The notes under the pieces are model-generated. The model saw nothing but the letters and a program-made list of their open reading frames with translations, was not told the origin of the DNA and searched no databases. The position numbers and the translations under genes were made by a program. Shown here piece by piece: positions 1 through 8,723 of a DNA stretch of 64,000 nucleotides; position 1 is the stretch's first letter, and each line of letters starts with the position of its first letter. Source of the stretch: Sulfuritalea sp. (lineage in GTDB: Bacteria; Pseudomonadota; Gammaproteobacteria; Burkholderiales; Rhodocyclaceae); assembly GCA_023229545.1 (NCBI GenBank), contig JALNZB010000012.1:14357-78356 (forward strand). Direction: 5' to 3'.

Positions 1-1173
1 TTCGACGGTGTAGTTCACCGAGTCGGCAATGGCGCCGGTGATGTCCTCGGACACGGTGGCGCGGATGGTCAGGTCGCCATCGGCCAGGCCGCCCATTTCG
101 TTCATCAGACGCAGAATCGCGCCTTGCGCTGCATCCTGGGATGCTTCCGCGATGCGGCGCTGGCGATTGGCTTCATCGCTACGGCGGTGCCCTTCGTCGT
201 TGAAGGCTTTGACCATGAGCACCAGTACCGCCAGAGCGAGCAAGCCGAACGTGGCGGCGGCCAGCGAATAGGAATTCTGTTGGGCGATTTCGTTTTCATA
301 GGCTTTGACCAGATCATCGCTATTCGCCGTCACTCCGCGCCAACCGGTCAATAGCTGCATGCTGGCGTTGCGCGCCCGTAGCAGCGGCTTGAGGTCGCCG
401 GACAGCACGGTGATCGCTGGCTGCATTGCTGTCAGGCTTCGGGCCAGTTGGGTGTCGGCGGGAGCCAGGCTCGACGCGGTACGAATATCTTCCGCCAGTT
501 GTGCGGCCAAGGCTTCGTCGAAGCGAGGCGCCCAGGCCAACTGGATGGATGCGCGCAGAACGCGTTCCGTCAGATGCGGCAGTTTGCCGCCGCCGCTCGC
601 TGCTTCGGTCATCGCCTGACCCTGCTGCACGGCTTCGCGGGCGAGGCGGCCGATGACAATGAAGCGACTCTCCTGCGCCAGCAACTGGCCGATGATTTCG
701 TTCTGCTTGCGCCAGGCTTCGCGCAAGGCGTCGAGCGCCGGTCGCGCTCCCGTGCTGGTGGCCGACACCTTGAGACCTTTGACTTCACCCCCTTCGACCA
801 GGCGTTCGAGCAGAACGCCAAAGTTGTCGCGGGCGTTGCGCAGTTCCGTGAAAGCTTCCGCTTGCCCTTGCATCGCGCTTAGCGCGGCTTTGGGGATCTG
901 CTGGGTCAGTGGCACGATATGGCGGCTGGCGACGGCCAGGGAGGCGGTCCCCCGGCTTGTCGCCTGCATCTGCGTGGACACTGCGGCAATGGTGATCAGC
1001 AGGCTGATCAAAAAAGCGGTGCCCAGGATTCGAAACTGGGTCCGAATATCGAGATGGCCGATCAAGGGCAGCTTGCCTTTCTCTCCGGGGGCCTCGTCGC
1101 TCACGGCTGTCTCGGGCGATATCGGGTTGTGGCGGTTGAATGTCGGCAACTTGAAGGGAAGCTTGAAGGCCAT
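1..1173 (-). CDS. pilJ: PilJ, type IV pilus methyl-accepting chemotaxis protein (partial, C-terminus off window)
   Basis: Membrane chemoreceptor of the Pil-Chp system, which controls twitching motility and pilus extension. The reading frame starts at ATG 1173 and is open to base 1, giving 391 codons. A cytoplasmic N-terminal tail is followed by a first membrane segment (about residues 50-67), a long extracytoplasmic helical region and a second membrane segment (about 300-320). The start of a HAMP-like region follows, with the text GDLTIRATVSEDITGAIADS. The signalling domain lies outside the window. It is the fourth gene of a minus-strand run after pilG, pilH and pilI, 21 bases downstream of pilI. 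The assignment rests on this order and on the two-membrane-segment layout. Confidence 0.9.
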   Translation of the reverse strand, partial: MAFKLPFKLPTFNRHNPISPETAVSDEAPGEKGKLPLIGHLDIRTQFRILGTAFLISLLITIAAVSTQMQATSRGTASLAVASRHIVPLTQQIPKAALSAMQGQAEAFTELRNARDNFGVLLERLVEGGEVKGLKVSATSTGARPALDALREAWRKQNEIIGQLLAQESRFIVIGRLAREAVQQGQAMTEAASGGGKLPHLTERVLRASIQLAWAPRFDEALAAQLAEDIRTASSLAPADTQLARSLTAMQPAITVLSGDLKPLLRARNASMQLLTGWRGVTANSDDLVKAYENEIAQQNSYSLAAATFGLLALAVLVLMVKAFNDEGHRRSDEANRQRRIAEASQDAAQGAILRLMNEMGGLADGDLTIRATVSEDITGAIADSVNYTVE

Positions 1174-1194
1174 GGTCAGTCCTTTCCGGCACGC

Positions 1195-1755
1195 TCAGAG
1201 CGCGATGTCGAGGTAATTGGGGTCGGCCAGCAGTGCCGGGATGCGCAACTGGGTCCAGGTGACATCCTGTGCATCCGTGAAGCGACCGCCTAGCCAGGAC
1301 GCCGTCTCGCCAGCGCCGACTTCTGTTTCGCTCGCCGCGTGCGCCGCGTGCGCCGCGTGCAATTGCAACTGCGGTCGCAGCCCCAGCGCACGACGTACCA
1401 GCAAGGCGCTATTGATGCCGTGTCGCGCGCCGACCAGCAGCAGACGCGATTGCGCGTTGCGCGGTGTTGGCGCGCCACCGCGCCAGGCGGAAAAATCCAC
1501 TACGCTGTAGAGCACGCCGCGAATGTTGGCAATGCCGGCGAACCACGATTTGGTCAGTGGCGCGGGAGTGAGCTGCGGTAGCGGCACCACCTCGCCCGAG
1601 TCGGCCAGATCGATCAGCCAGTGGCTGCCGCCGGGGAGGTCTTCAGCGCCGGACTCGATCCCGAGCAGCGCTTGCCCGCCCTCGCCGCGCCGGGCGGAGA
1701 CCAGCCGATCCGAAAGATTTTGCTGGAACTCGCGCAGGCTGATGCCCTTGGTCAT
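1195..1755 (-). CDS. pilI: PilI, CheW-like coupling protein
   Basis: CheW-family adaptor (186 aa) expected to link the PilJ receptor to the histidine kinase. The CheW fold is recognisable from WFAGIANIRGVLYSVVDFS near residues 70-90 and from the following strand SRLLLVGARHGINSALLVRR. It sits between pilH (15-base gap) and pilJ (21-base gap). A loop near residues 130-150 is unusual. It has three AAH units encoded by a perfect 9-base tandem triplication (1333-1359), then EVGAGETA encoded by a copy of the window's dispersed repeat (1300-1322). Both insertions fall in what should be a variable loop. Confidence 0.88.
   Translation of the reverse strand: MTKGISLREFQQNLSDRLVSARRGEGGQALLGIESGAEDLPGGSHWLIDLADSGEVVPLPQLTPAPLTKSWFAGIANIRGVLYSVVDFSAWRGGAPTPRNAQSRLLLVGARHGINSALLVRRALGLRPQLQLHAAHAAHAASETEVGAGETASWLGGRFTDAQDVTWTQLRIPALLADPNYLDIAL
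1300..1322 (-). repeat. dispersed short repeat, copy 1 (inside pilI)
   Basis: On the minus strand it reads AAGTCGGCGCTG then GCGAGACGGCG. It is in frame in pilI and encodes VGAGETA. It matches the core shared by the other copies at about 20 of 22 bases. Confidence 0.75.
1333..1359 (+). repeat. 3 x 9-base tandem repeat in pilI
   Basis: Three perfect units of CGCCGCGTG. Read on the pilI strand they give the AAH AAH repeat. This is a possible slippage site that keeps frame, because the unit is nine bases. Confidence 0.8.
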
Positions 1756-1770
1756 GACTTACACTTACGC

Positions 1771-2136
1771 CTAGCCGAGCGCGGCGATCATCGCCAGCAG
1801 GGCCGGGCCATCCACCGGCTTGGTCACGTAAGCCTGGGCGCCCTGGCGCAAGCCCCAGATCCTGTCGGTCTCCTGATTCTTGGTGGTGCAGATAATTACG
1901 GGTATGTCCTTGGTCGTCTCGTCTTTCGCCAGCGAGCGGGTGGCCTGAAAGCCATTGGTGCCCGGCATCACCACATCCATGAGAATGAGGTCGGGCTTGA
2001 TCTGCCTGGCTCTCTCGATACCTTCTTCGCCGCTGTCGGCGGTACTGACCTGGTAGCCGCCGCCGAGCAGCATCTGGCTCAGAATGTGGCGCTCGGTGGG
2101 AGAATCGTCAATGACCAGAATGGTTTTGATGGGCAT
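1771..2136 (-). CDS. pilH: PilH, single-domain response regulator
   Basis: A 121-residue receiver domain with the conserved acidic pair in LVIDDSPTERHIL, the phospho-acceptor aspartate in LILMDVVMPGTNGF, a Thr in VIICTTKNQ and the lysine in YVTKPVDG. An upstream in-frame ATG at 2196 would add 20 residues without receiver similarity, so ATG 2136 is chosen. It is 34 bases after pilG and 15 before pilI. In the Pil-Chp system PilH-type regulators modulate pilus retraction. Assignment to PilH rather than PilG follows gene order and the TTKNQETD region. Confidence 0.9.
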   Translation of the reverse strand: MPIKTILVIDDSPTERHILSQMLLGGGYQVSTADSGEEGIERARQIKPDLILMDVVMPGTNGFQATRSLAKDETTKDIPVIICTTKNQETDRIWGLRQGAQAYVTKPVDGPALLAMIAALG

Positions 2137-2170
2137 GGTGGCTAGCTCGCTAATTGGGAAAATACATCGA

Positions 2171-2563
2171 TCAGGTGCGTGCGGCGTGGGCGGCAACGGT
2201 TCTCAGGAGACTGTCCTTGGTGAAAGGTTTGGTCAGGTATTCGTCGGAACCGACCATGCGTCCGCGCGCACGGTCGAAGAGGCCGTCCTTGGATGAGAGC
2301 ATGATCACCGGCGTGGCTGCGAACTTGGCGTTTTTCTTGATCAGCGCGCAGGTTTGATAGCCATCCAGGCGCGGCATCAGGATGTCGCAGAAAACCACAT
2401 CGGGCTGGTGATCGTTGATCTTTGCCAGCGCATCGAAGCCATCCTCGGCCAGAACCACCTGGGCGCCGGCCTGCAGCAGGAAAATTTCGGCGGTCTTGCG
2501 GATGGTGTTCGAATCGTCGATCACCATCACCTTGATGCCGGAAAGCTGGGGTAACTCGCTCAC
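2171..2563 (-). CDS. pilG: PilG, single-domain response regulator
   Basis: A 130-residue CheY-like receiver. The acidic pocket is in VMVIDDSNTIRKTAE, the phospho-acceptor Asp in VVFCDILMPRLDGYQT, and the conserved Lys in EYLTKPFTKD. It is the first gene of the pilGHIJ operon, with a 179-base divergent region separating it from thiD. PilG homologues promote pilus extension. The position and the MVGSDEYLTKPF block support PilG. Confidence 0.92.
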   Translation of the reverse strand: MSELPQLSGIKVMVIDDSNTIRKTAEIFLLQAGAQVVLAEDGFDALAKINDHQPDVVFCDILMPRLDGYQTCALIKKNAKFAATPVIMLSSKDGLFDRARGRMVGSDEYLTKPFTKDSLLRTVAAHAART

Positions 2564-2742
2564 GTTATTCCATGTTGACAGGGCTTGGCTTCGATACCCA
2601 TGATCATACTTAGATTTCGCCCATTCCGAAGCACTTCAGAATATGGCTGTTCGGCGGCCATGGCGGGACGGTAGGCTAGAATTGCGAAATACCAACTCAA
2701 GCTGTCCGGCACCCCATATTTCGGGGCCGGGCCACGACATTC

Positions 2743-3615
2743 ATGACTGTTGCACTTCCCGCCAATCCGTCGCCGCCCATGGTGCTGACTTTCGCCGCCT
2801 CCGATCCCACCGGCGGCGCCGGAATGCAGGCCGACGTCCTGACGCTGGCCAGCCTCGGTTGCCACCCGCTTTCGGTCGTGACGGCGATTACCGTGCAGGA
2901 CACCGCCGGCGTCGAGGGCGTGTTGCCGATAGATGCCGAATGGGTGGCCGATCAGGCCCGCGCCCTGCTGGAGGACATGCCGGTGGCGGCCTTCAAGCTG
3001 GGCATGATGGGCAGTGTCGAGGTCATTGCCGCGATTGCCGAGGTGATCGCGGACTACCCCGACATTCCCGTGGTCCTCGATCCGGTGTTGGCCTCGGGGC
3101 GCGGCGACCAGTTTGCCGACGAGGAAATGATCGAAGCGATGATCGGCCTGCTGCTGCCCCAGACTACGCTGCTGACGCCCAACAGCCTCGAAGCCCGGCG
3201 CCTGATGCAGGAAATCGGAGCGGCGGGCGACGAGGCCCACCACGAGCAGGGCCTGGCCGAATGCGCCCATCGCCTGATCAATGCCGGATGCGAGTATGTG
3301 CTGGTCACGGGAACCCATGAGGGCACCCCGCAGGTGATCAATACGCTCTACGGCAGCCACGGCACGGTGCGTACCGATCGCTGGGACAGGTTGCCCGGCA
3401 GCTATCACGGCTCGGGCTGCACGCTCGCCTCGGCCATCGCGGCTCACTTCGCCAGCGGCGTAAATGTGGCCGAGGCGGTCATGGCTGCGCAGGAATACAC
3501 CTGGCGCACGCTGGCTGCGGGTTTTCGGCCGGGCATGGGACAATTCATTCCCGACCGCCTGTTCTGGTCGCGGGAAGATGATGACGAAGCGGATGACGAA
3601 ACGGATGAGACCTGA
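2743..3615 (+). CDS. thiD: ThiD, hydroxymethylpyrimidine (phosphate) kinase
   Basis: Phosphorylates HMP-phosphate to HMP-pyrophosphate in thiamine synthesis. The family start is clear in LTFAASDPTGGAGMQADVLT (about residues 16-35). KLGMMGS, DPVLASGRG, LTPNSLEA and the C-terminal anion-hole motif GSGCTLASAIAAHFA follow. At 290 aa it is slightly longer than usual, with an acidic C-terminal tail (EDDDEADDETDET). thiE follows after 30 bases and hemL after that. The pathway partner thiC is on the other strand at 14425-16287. Confidence 0.93.
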   Translation: MTVALPANPSPPMVLTFAASDPTGGAGMQADVLTLASLGCHPLSVVTAITVQDTAGVEGVLPIDAEWVADQARALLEDMPVAAFKLGMMGSVEVIAAIAEVIADYPDIPVVLDPVLASGRGDQFADEEMIEAMIGLLLPQTTLLTPNSLEARRLMQEIGAAGDEAHHEQGLAECAHRLINAGCEYVLVTGTHEGTPQVINTLYGSHGTVRTDRWDRLPGSYHGSGCTLASAIAAHFASGVNVAEAVMAAQEYTWRTLAAGFRPGMGQFIPDRLFWSREDDDEADDETDET

Positions 3616-3645
3616 TTTCCGGCAGCATCAAGCGGATGCTTCGGC

Positions 3646-4305
3646 ATGACGCTGAAGGGTCTTTTCGCCGTTACCGCCGACGATCAACTGCTGCCTCGGC
3701 TTTCGGCGCTGGTAAAGGCGGCGCTGGATGGCGGCGCGCCGCTGGTTCAATACCGCAACAAGACGGCATCGAGCCCCTTGCGCCGGGCACAGGCCGCCGA
3801 AATGTTGCGCATCTGCCGTGCCTCGGGCGCGAAGCTGATCGTCAATGACGATGTCTGGCTGGCCGTGGAGATCGGCGCCGATGGCGCCCACATTGGACGT
3901 GACGATGCGCCAGGTGGCTCGCTTGCCGCCGCACGCGAAGCTCTGGGGCCAAAACGTATCCTTGGCGTTTCCTGCTACAACGAACTTGCTTGTGGTGAAG
4001 AGGCCGCGGCGGCAGGCGCGGACTACCTCGCCTTCGGCAGCGTATTTCCGTCGCGCACCAAGCCCGGTGCGGTGCGCGCACCGCTGGAACTGCTGGGCGA
4101 AGCGCGCCGGCGTTTTGGCCTGCCGATAGCCGCCATTGGCGGCATCACGCTCGACAATGCGCCGCAGGTGATCGCCGCCGGCGCCGACATGCTGGCAGTG
4201 GTGAGCGACCTGTTCGACGCCATGGACATCAAGGCGCGGGCGCAAGCCTACCAGGTGCTTTTCGATCAAGCGCCACGACGCGACCACGGCAAGCGGGCTT
4301 CTTGA
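3646..4305 (+). CDS. thiE: ThiE, thiamine-phosphate synthase
   Basis: Joins HMP-pyrophosphate and thiazole phosphate to give thiamine phosphate. The protein (219 aa) has the TIM-barrel family signatures: LVQYRNKTAS near residue 35, IVNDDVWLAVEIGADGAHIGRDD near 65-87, LGVSCYN, YLAFGSVFPSRTKPGA and PIAAIGGITLDNA. It lies 30 bases after thiD, probably in the same transcript. The base string for IGADGAH resembles the window's dispersed repeat, but this motif is conserved in the family, so I do not count it as a copy. Confidence 0.93.
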   Translation: MTLKGLFAVTADDQLLPRLSALVKAALDGGAPLVQYRNKTASSPLRRAQAAEMLRICRASGAKLIVNDDVWLAVEIGADGAHIGRDDAPGGSLAAAREALGPKRILGVSCYNELACGEEAAAAGADYLAFGSVFPSRTKPGAVRAPLELLGEARRRFGLPIAAIGGITLDNAPQVIAAGADMLAVVSDLFDAMDIKARAQAYQVLFDQAPRRDHGKRAS

Positions 4306-4325
4306 AGCATGACTCAAATCATTTA

Positions 4326-4408
4326 CCACGGCGACACGGCGACACGGCGAAAAGCAAGGCAATGCTTTTTGCTATTGTTTCCCGCGCTTTTTCGCCGTGT
4401 CGCCGTGG
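4326..4408 (+). repeat. long imperfect palindromic repeat (REP-like) between thiE and hemL
   Basis: The left arm CCACGGCGACACGGCGA is near 4326-4353, with an extra GACACGGC unit. It is matched by the reverse complement TTTTCGCCGTGTCGCCGTGG at 4389-4408, around an AT-richer loop. It could fold into a long hairpin and act as a terminator or attenuator for thiDE. The ACGGxGACACGG type of repeat is common between genes in proteobacteria. Confidence 0.8.
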
Positions 4409-4456
4409 TGAAAGCTTTCCCGGATTTTCCAGCTCAGGACTTAATAGGACCACGCC

Positions 4457-5734
4457 ATGACTCGTAACGAAGAACTTTTTCTCCGCGCCCAGAAAACCAT
4501 TCCTGGCGGCGTCAATTCGCCTGTGCGCGCCTTCCGTTCCGTTGGTGGCGCGCCGTGCTTTTTCGCGCGCGGCGAGGGCTCCCGCGTCTGGGATGCCGAT
4601 GGCAAGTGTTATATCGATTACGTCTGTTCCTGGGGGCCGTTGATCCTCGGCCATGCCGATGCCGACACCGTGCGCGCGGTGCAGGAGGCCGCCGCGAAGG
4701 GGCTTTCCTTCGGCGCGCCGACCGAAGGCGAGATCGAACTTGCCGAACTTCTGGTGCAGCGCGTGCCGAGCATGGACCTGGTGCGCCTGGTATCGTCCGG
4801 CACCGAGGCCACCATGAGCGCGATCCGGCTGGCGCGCGGCTTCACCGGGCGCGATGCCATCGTCAAGTTCGAGGGCTGTTACCACGGCCACGGCGACAGC
4901 CTGCTGGTCAAGGCCGGCTCGGGCCTGCTTACTTTCGGCAACCCCTCGTCGGCCGGCGTCCCGGCCGATCTGGCGCAGCACACCATGGTGCTCGATTACA
5001 ACGATGCGCAGGGTTTGCGCGACGCTTTCGCCAGCCATGGCAAGAACATCGCCTGCGTCATCGTCGAAGCGGTGGCCGGCAACATGAATCTGATCGCGCC
5101 GAAACCCGAGTTTCTCGCCGCCATGCGCGAGCTTTGCACGCAGCACGGCGCGCTGCTGATTTTCGACGAAGTCATGACCGGTTTCCGGGTGGGTCCGGCG
5201 TCGGCGCAAGGGCTGTATGGCATCACGCCGGACCTGTCGACCTTCGGCAAGGTGGTCGGCGGCGGCATGCCGCTCGGCGCCTTTGGCGGTCGTCGCGACA
5301 TCATGGAACAGATCGCGCCGCTGGGGCCGGTGTATCAGGCCGGCACGCTCTCGGGTAATCCGCTGTCGGTGGCGGCGGGTTTGGTGACGCTGAAGAAGAT
5401 CGCCGCGCCGGGCTTCCACGAAGCGCTGGCGGCGAAGACCCAGATGCTGGTGGACGGACTCACCGCTGCCGCCAAACGGCACGGCGTGAAATTTTGCGGA
5501 CAGTCCATAGGCGGCATGTTCGGTCTCTATTTCGCAGCCACGCCGCCGACCTCCTATGCCGAAGTGATGGCCGCCGACAAGGAGGCGTTCAACCGCTTCT
5601 TTCATGCCATGCTGGATGCCGGCTTCTATTTCGCGCCCTCGGCCTTCGAGGCCGGCTTTGTTTCAATCGCGCATAGCGACGCCGACATTGCGGCCACTGT
5701 GGCGGCAGCCGAGGCGATATTCGCCAAATTCTAA
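4457..5734 (+). CDS. hemL: HemL, glutamate-1-semialdehyde 2,1-aminomutase
   Basis: PLP enzyme that makes 5-aminolevulinate for haem and cobalamin by the C5 pathway. The 425-residue length is standard. Family blocks are present: [17 protein letters not shown] at the N-terminus, [20 protein letters not shown], the [19 protein letters not shown] block, [11 protein letters not shown], and the PLP lysine block [18 protein letters not shown]. It is separated from thiE by a 150-base stretch dominated by a REP-like palindrome. Two bases after its stop codon comes a copy of the dispersed repeat (5737-5759). Confidence 0.96.
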   Translation: MTRNEELFLRAQKTIPGGVNSPVRAFRSVGGAPCFFARGEGSRVWDADGKCYIDYVCSWGPLILGHADADTVRAVQEAAAKGLSFGAPTEGEIELAELLVQRVPSMDLVRLVSSGTEATMSAIRLARGFTGRDAIVKFEGCYHGHGDSLLVKAGSGLLTFGNPSSAGVPADLAQHTMVLDYNDAQGLRDAFASHGKNIACVIVEAVAGNMNLIAPKPEFLAAMRELCTQHGALLIFDEVMTGFRVGPASAQGLYGITPDLSTFGKVVGGGMPLGAFGGRRDIMEQIAPLGPVYQAGTLSGNPLSVAAGLVTLKKIAAPGFHEALAAKTQMLVDGLTAAAKRHGVKFCGQSIGGMFGLYFAATPPTSYAEVMAADKEAFNRFFHAMLDAGFYFAPSAFEAGFVSIAHSDADIAATVAAAEAIFAKF

Positions 5735-5759
5735 AAGTCGGCGCTGGCGCTACGGCGCC
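5734..5759 (+). repeat. dispersed short repeat, copy 2 (immediately after hemL)
   Basis: AAAGTCGGCGCTGGCG followed by CTACGGCGCC, beginning on the last base of the hemL stop codon. GGCGC and GCGCC can pair. A related ATCGGCGCTAGCGG lies about 23 bases further on, at the end of the convergent corA-like gene. This copy lies between genes, so it cannot be explained by protein conservation. Confidence 0.8.
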
Positions 5760-5788
5760 ACGGGCGCCGTGATCCGCTTCAATCGGCG

Positions 5789-7147
5789 CTAGCGGCTGGT
5801 TTCCAGCTTCTTGCGCAGCTTCCTGTTTTCGAGGGCGCGCAGGGTGATGTAGGTCATCCAGCCCACCGCCGCCATGCCGAGGATGAAGGCGGCGTAGGCG
5901 ACCGGCCAGGGAATTTCCCTTGTCATCATCGAGTACTCCGACATGCCGCCGATGCCGGCGAGGATGTTGATCGGCATGAAGACCACGCTGATGGTGGTCA
6001 GCTTGGACACGCGCTTGTTCTGGTTGATGTTGATGAAGCCGACCGTGGCGTCCATCAGGAAGTTGATCTTGCCGAACAGGAAGGAGGTATGACCGTCGAG
6101 CGATTCGATGTCGCGCAGGATCTGCCGCGTGTCGTCATGCTGGTCGGGCGAGAGCAGCCGGCCGCGCATCAGGAAGGACAGCGCGCGGCGGGTGTCCAGT
6201 ACGTTGCGGCGGATGCGACCGTTGAGGTCCTCCTGCTTGGCGATTTCCGAAAGGATTTCGGCGGCCTGGTCGTCGCTGACCTGCGGCGACAGGACGGTGC
6301 GACCGACCGCTTCGAGTTCCGCATAGATGTCCTCCAGCGCGTCGGCCGAGTATTCAACGTCGGCGGCATACAGGTCGAGCAGCACGTCCTTGCCTTCCGA
6401 AACCATGCCGGGCTGAATCCGCGCGCGCAGCCGTTGCAAGCGGAACACCGGCAGTTCCTCGTCGCGCATCGAAAACAGGATGTTGTTGTGCAGGATGAAG
6501 GCGACGGCGACGTTGCGCGATTCGTCTTCCTTGTCGAGCAGAAAGGCGGAGTGCAGATGCACCTCGCCGCCTTCCTCGACGTAGAAACGGGCGGACTCTT
6601 CAAGGTCGGTCAGGTCGTCGGCATCCGGAAGTTTCAGGCCGAAAATGTCGGCTATCCACTTGCGCTCCTCGCGGGAAGGCGCGACCAGATCGACCCAGAT
6701 GGGTTTGGTGGCGGCGAGGTCTTCGCGGCTATCGACCGGAATCTGCCGCAGGCGACCATTTTGCAGTTCAAAGGCGTTGAGCATGATCGGTTTGCGCGGA
6801 GAGTGTTGCGTGGCGGAAAGGGTTTCACGCAGTGCGTCGGAAAGTTCGTCGAGAATTTCTTCACCGCGCTCGACCGCCACCATTTCCCAAACCAGGACGC
6901 TGTCATCCTGCGGCAGCGCTTCGAGAAGGCGCGCCACGCTGTCCGGCGGCATTCGGTCGAGACGGGTCTTGAGTTCCACCAGATGCTGCTTGTGCACCAG
7001 GTCTTCGACCAGTTGATGACGCGGCATGTCCTGCCGATGCACCAGGTTTTCAACCCGTCGCTGACGGGCGAGCAACTCCTGGACGATGGCCAGATGCTGG
7101 CGCTCTTCCTCGGGGGTTTCCAGTGCGTCGGCGGGGGTGGGGTTCAT
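5789..7147 (-). CDS. CorA-family magnesium/divalent cation transporter with MgtE-like N-terminal region
   Basis: A 452-residue inner-membrane cation channel protein. Residues about 40-105 (LKTRLDRMPPDSVARLLEALPQDDSVLVWEMV) resemble the helical MgtE intracellular N domain. The CorA soluble domain follows, and two membrane helices lie at about 385-400 and 415-435. The CorA pore signature is normally GMN. Here it reads G401-M402-S403 (GIGGMSEYSMM), confirmed in the bases. The charged C-terminus ENRKLRKKLETSR fits the family. It is convergent with hemL. The N-terminal fusion suggests a regulatory Mg-sensing module. The exact ion is not certain. Confidence 0.85.
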   Translation of the reverse strand: MNPTPADALETPEEERQHLAIVQELLARQRRVENLVHRQDMPRHQLVEDLVHKQHLVELKTRLDRMPPDSVARLLEALPQDDSVLVWEMVAVERGEEILDELSDALRETLSATQHSPRKPIMLNAFELQNGRLRQIPVDSREDLAATKPIWVDLVAPSREERKWIADIFGLKLPDADDLTDLEESARFYVEEGGEVHLHSAFLLDKEDESRNVAVAFILHNNILFSMRDEELPVFRLQRLRARIQPGMVSEGKDVLLDLYAADVEYSADALEDIYAELEAVGRTVLSPQVSDDQAAEILSEIAKQEDLNGRIRRNVLDTRRALSFLMRGRLLSPDQHDDTRQILRDIESLDGHTSFLFGKINFLMDATVGFININQNKRVSKLTTISVVFMPINILAGIGGMSEYSMMTREIPWPVAYAAFILGMAAVGWMTYITLRALENRKLRKKLETSR

Positions 7148-7194
7148 TGCGGGCTTCAGGTATCAATGCGGCATTTTAGAACCTATTTGGCGCG

Positions 7195-7890
7195 TCAAGG
7201 CACTTCCGCGCCAGCCATGCGGCTGACAATCAGTTGTGTGCGACCGTTCATGTAGGCCGAGTACGGATTGCGTTCGTAGCGGCGCGGGGCGGGCAGCATG
7301 ACGGCCAGGCGCGCCGCCTGTTCGGCGCCGAGTTGCGCCGCCGGGATGCCGTAATAGCGCCGCGCGGCCGCCTCCGCGCCGAATACGCCATCACCCCATT
7401 CGACGACGTTGAGATACACCTCAAGGATGCGCCGCTTGTCCCACAGCAATTCGATCCAGACCGTGATGATGGCCTCTTCGCCCTTGCGCAGGAAGGATTT
7501 GGCCGGCGACAACAGCAAGTTTTTCGCCAGTTGCTGGGAGATGGTGGAGCCGCCGGCCACCACCTTGCCCTTTTTCTGGTTCTTCTCGATGGCCTTCTGT
7601 ATGCCTTCCCAGTCGAAGCCTTCGTGATCGACGAACTTGTCGTCCTCGGCGGCGATAACGGCGCGCTTCAAATGTCCCGATATTTTTCCGTAAGGCACCC
7701 ACTGGCGTTTGAGTTCGGCCTTCGGATTCTTCTGCCGGGCTTCGTCAAGACGCTGGCTCTGGAAGCTGGTCGTGACCGGATTGACCCATTTCCACCACAG
7801 CACCCAGCCCAGATACCAGCCCTGCCAGAGCAGGAGCATGCCCGCGACTGTTGCCAGCCCGAGCCTGAGCCAGCGCGGCGCCGGTTTCAT
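7195..7890 (-). CDS. mtgA: MtgA, monofunctional peptidoglycan glycosyltransferase
   Basis: Polymerises lipid II glycan strands at the inner membrane. The protein (231 aa) has one N-terminal membrane helix (about residues 10-30). It then carries the GT51 signatures: catalytic glutamate in AAEDDKFVDHEGFDW, GGSTISQQLAKNLLLS, RKGEEAIITVWIE, KRRILEVYLNVVEWGDGVFG and AARRYYG. Its start overlaps the end of aroE by four bases, so the two are probably co-translated. Confidence 0.95.
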   Translation of the reverse strand: MKPAPRWLRLGLATVAGMLLLWQGWYLGWVLWWKWVNPVTTSFQSQRLDEARQKNPKAELKRQWVPYGKISGHLKRAVIAAEDDKFVDHEGFDWEGIQKAIEKNQKKGKVVAGGSTISQQLAKNLLLSPAKSFLRKGEEAIITVWIELLWDKRRILEVYLNVVEWGDGVFGAEAAARRYYGIPAAQLGAEQAARLAVMLPAPRRYERNPYSAYMNGRTQLIVSRMAGAEVP

Positions 7891-8720
7891 GCGTTCATCG
7901 CCGCGAGTACCGGTGCAGTGAGCGGGCGCACACCGCGCCAGAGAAAAAAGCTTTCGGCCGCCTGCTCGACCAGCATGCCCAGGCCGTCGGCAACGCGGGC
8001 GCCGGCTGCGCGCGCCTGAAGCATGAAGGGCGTCTCGCGGCCATAGACCATTTCATAGGCGACGCAGTCCGGCGCGAACATGGAAGTCGGCGTTGGCAGC
8101 ACGGCGTTGCTGAGCCCTGCCGAGGTGGCATTGATGACCAGATCGAAACTTCGCCCGGCGAGGCCGGGAAAGCCGATGCCCTCGGGTTTGACCTTGACTG
8201 CACAGCCCGGCAAGCGGCCGAACTCAAGGGCCAGACGCACTGCGGTGTCCTCCGTACGATTGGCAATCACCAGCTCGGCGGGGTTTTCCAGCAGCAGCGG
8301 CAGGATCACGCCGCGCGCCGCGCCGCCAGCGCCCAGCAGCAGGATGCGGCGTCCGGTCGGATCACAGCCGAGATTGTGCTTCAGGTCACGCACCAATCCG
8401 GCGCCGTCGGTGTTGTCACCGATGATGGCGCCGGCTTCAAAACTCAGGGTATTGACCGCCCCGGCGGCTTCCGCGCGGGAGGTGCGCCGCGTCGCCAGGC
8501 GATAGGCCTCTTCCTTGAACGGCACGGTGACATTGGCGCCCCTGGCCAGCCCCTTGCCCTCGGCGATGAAGGCGTTTACCGCCGTTGCAAACTCGTCCGG
8601 TTCAGCCAGAATCGCCTCGTAACAAATGTCCTGCCCGGTCTGCGCCGCGAACAACGCATGAATGCGCGGCGACTGGCTGTGGCCGATGGGGTTGCCGAAG
8701 ACGGCGTAGCGATCAGTCAT
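7887..8720 (-). CDS. aroE: AroE, shikimate dehydrogenase
   Basis: Reduces 3-dehydroshikimate with NADPH in aromatic amino acid synthesis. It has 277 residues. Visible motifs are YAVFGNPIGHSQSPRIH at the N-terminus, GANVTVPFKEEAYRLA with the catalytic Lys, GAVNTLS, GDNTDGAGLVRDL with the catalytic Asp, and the NADP fold LLLGAGGAARGVILPL with NRTEDTA. It ends overlapping mtgA by four bases. In the part encoding VLPTPTSMF the coding strand contains an antisense copy of the dispersed repeat. Confidence 0.95.
   Translation of the reverse strand: MTDRYAVFGNPIGHSQSPRIHALFAAQTGQDICYEAILAEPDEFATAVNAFIAEGKGLARGANVTVPFKEEAYRLATRRTSRAEAAGAVNTLSFEAGAIIGDNTDGAGLVRDLKHNLGCDPTGRRILLLGAGGAARGVILPLLLENPAELVIANRTEDTAVRLALEFGRLPGCAVKVKPEGIGFPGLAGRSFDLVINATSAGLSNAVLPTPTSMFAPDCVAYEMVYGRETPFMLQARAAGARVADGLGMLVEQAAESFFLWRGVRPLTAPVLAAMNA
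8084..8106 (+). repeat. dispersed short repeat, copy 3 (inside aroE, antisense)
   Basis: AAGTCGGCGTTGGC then AGCACGGCG. On the aroE strand it encodes AVLPTPTS. It lies in a variable stretch after NATSAGLS. It differs from the core by a few bases, so confidence is moderate. Confidence 0.6.
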
Positions 8721-8723
8721 GGC

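Noticed and set aside
2564..2742. A rubredoxin gene, often found beside pilG in related bacteria
   Set aside because: No frame here contains the paired CxxC motifs, so the stretch is treated as a divergent promoter region.
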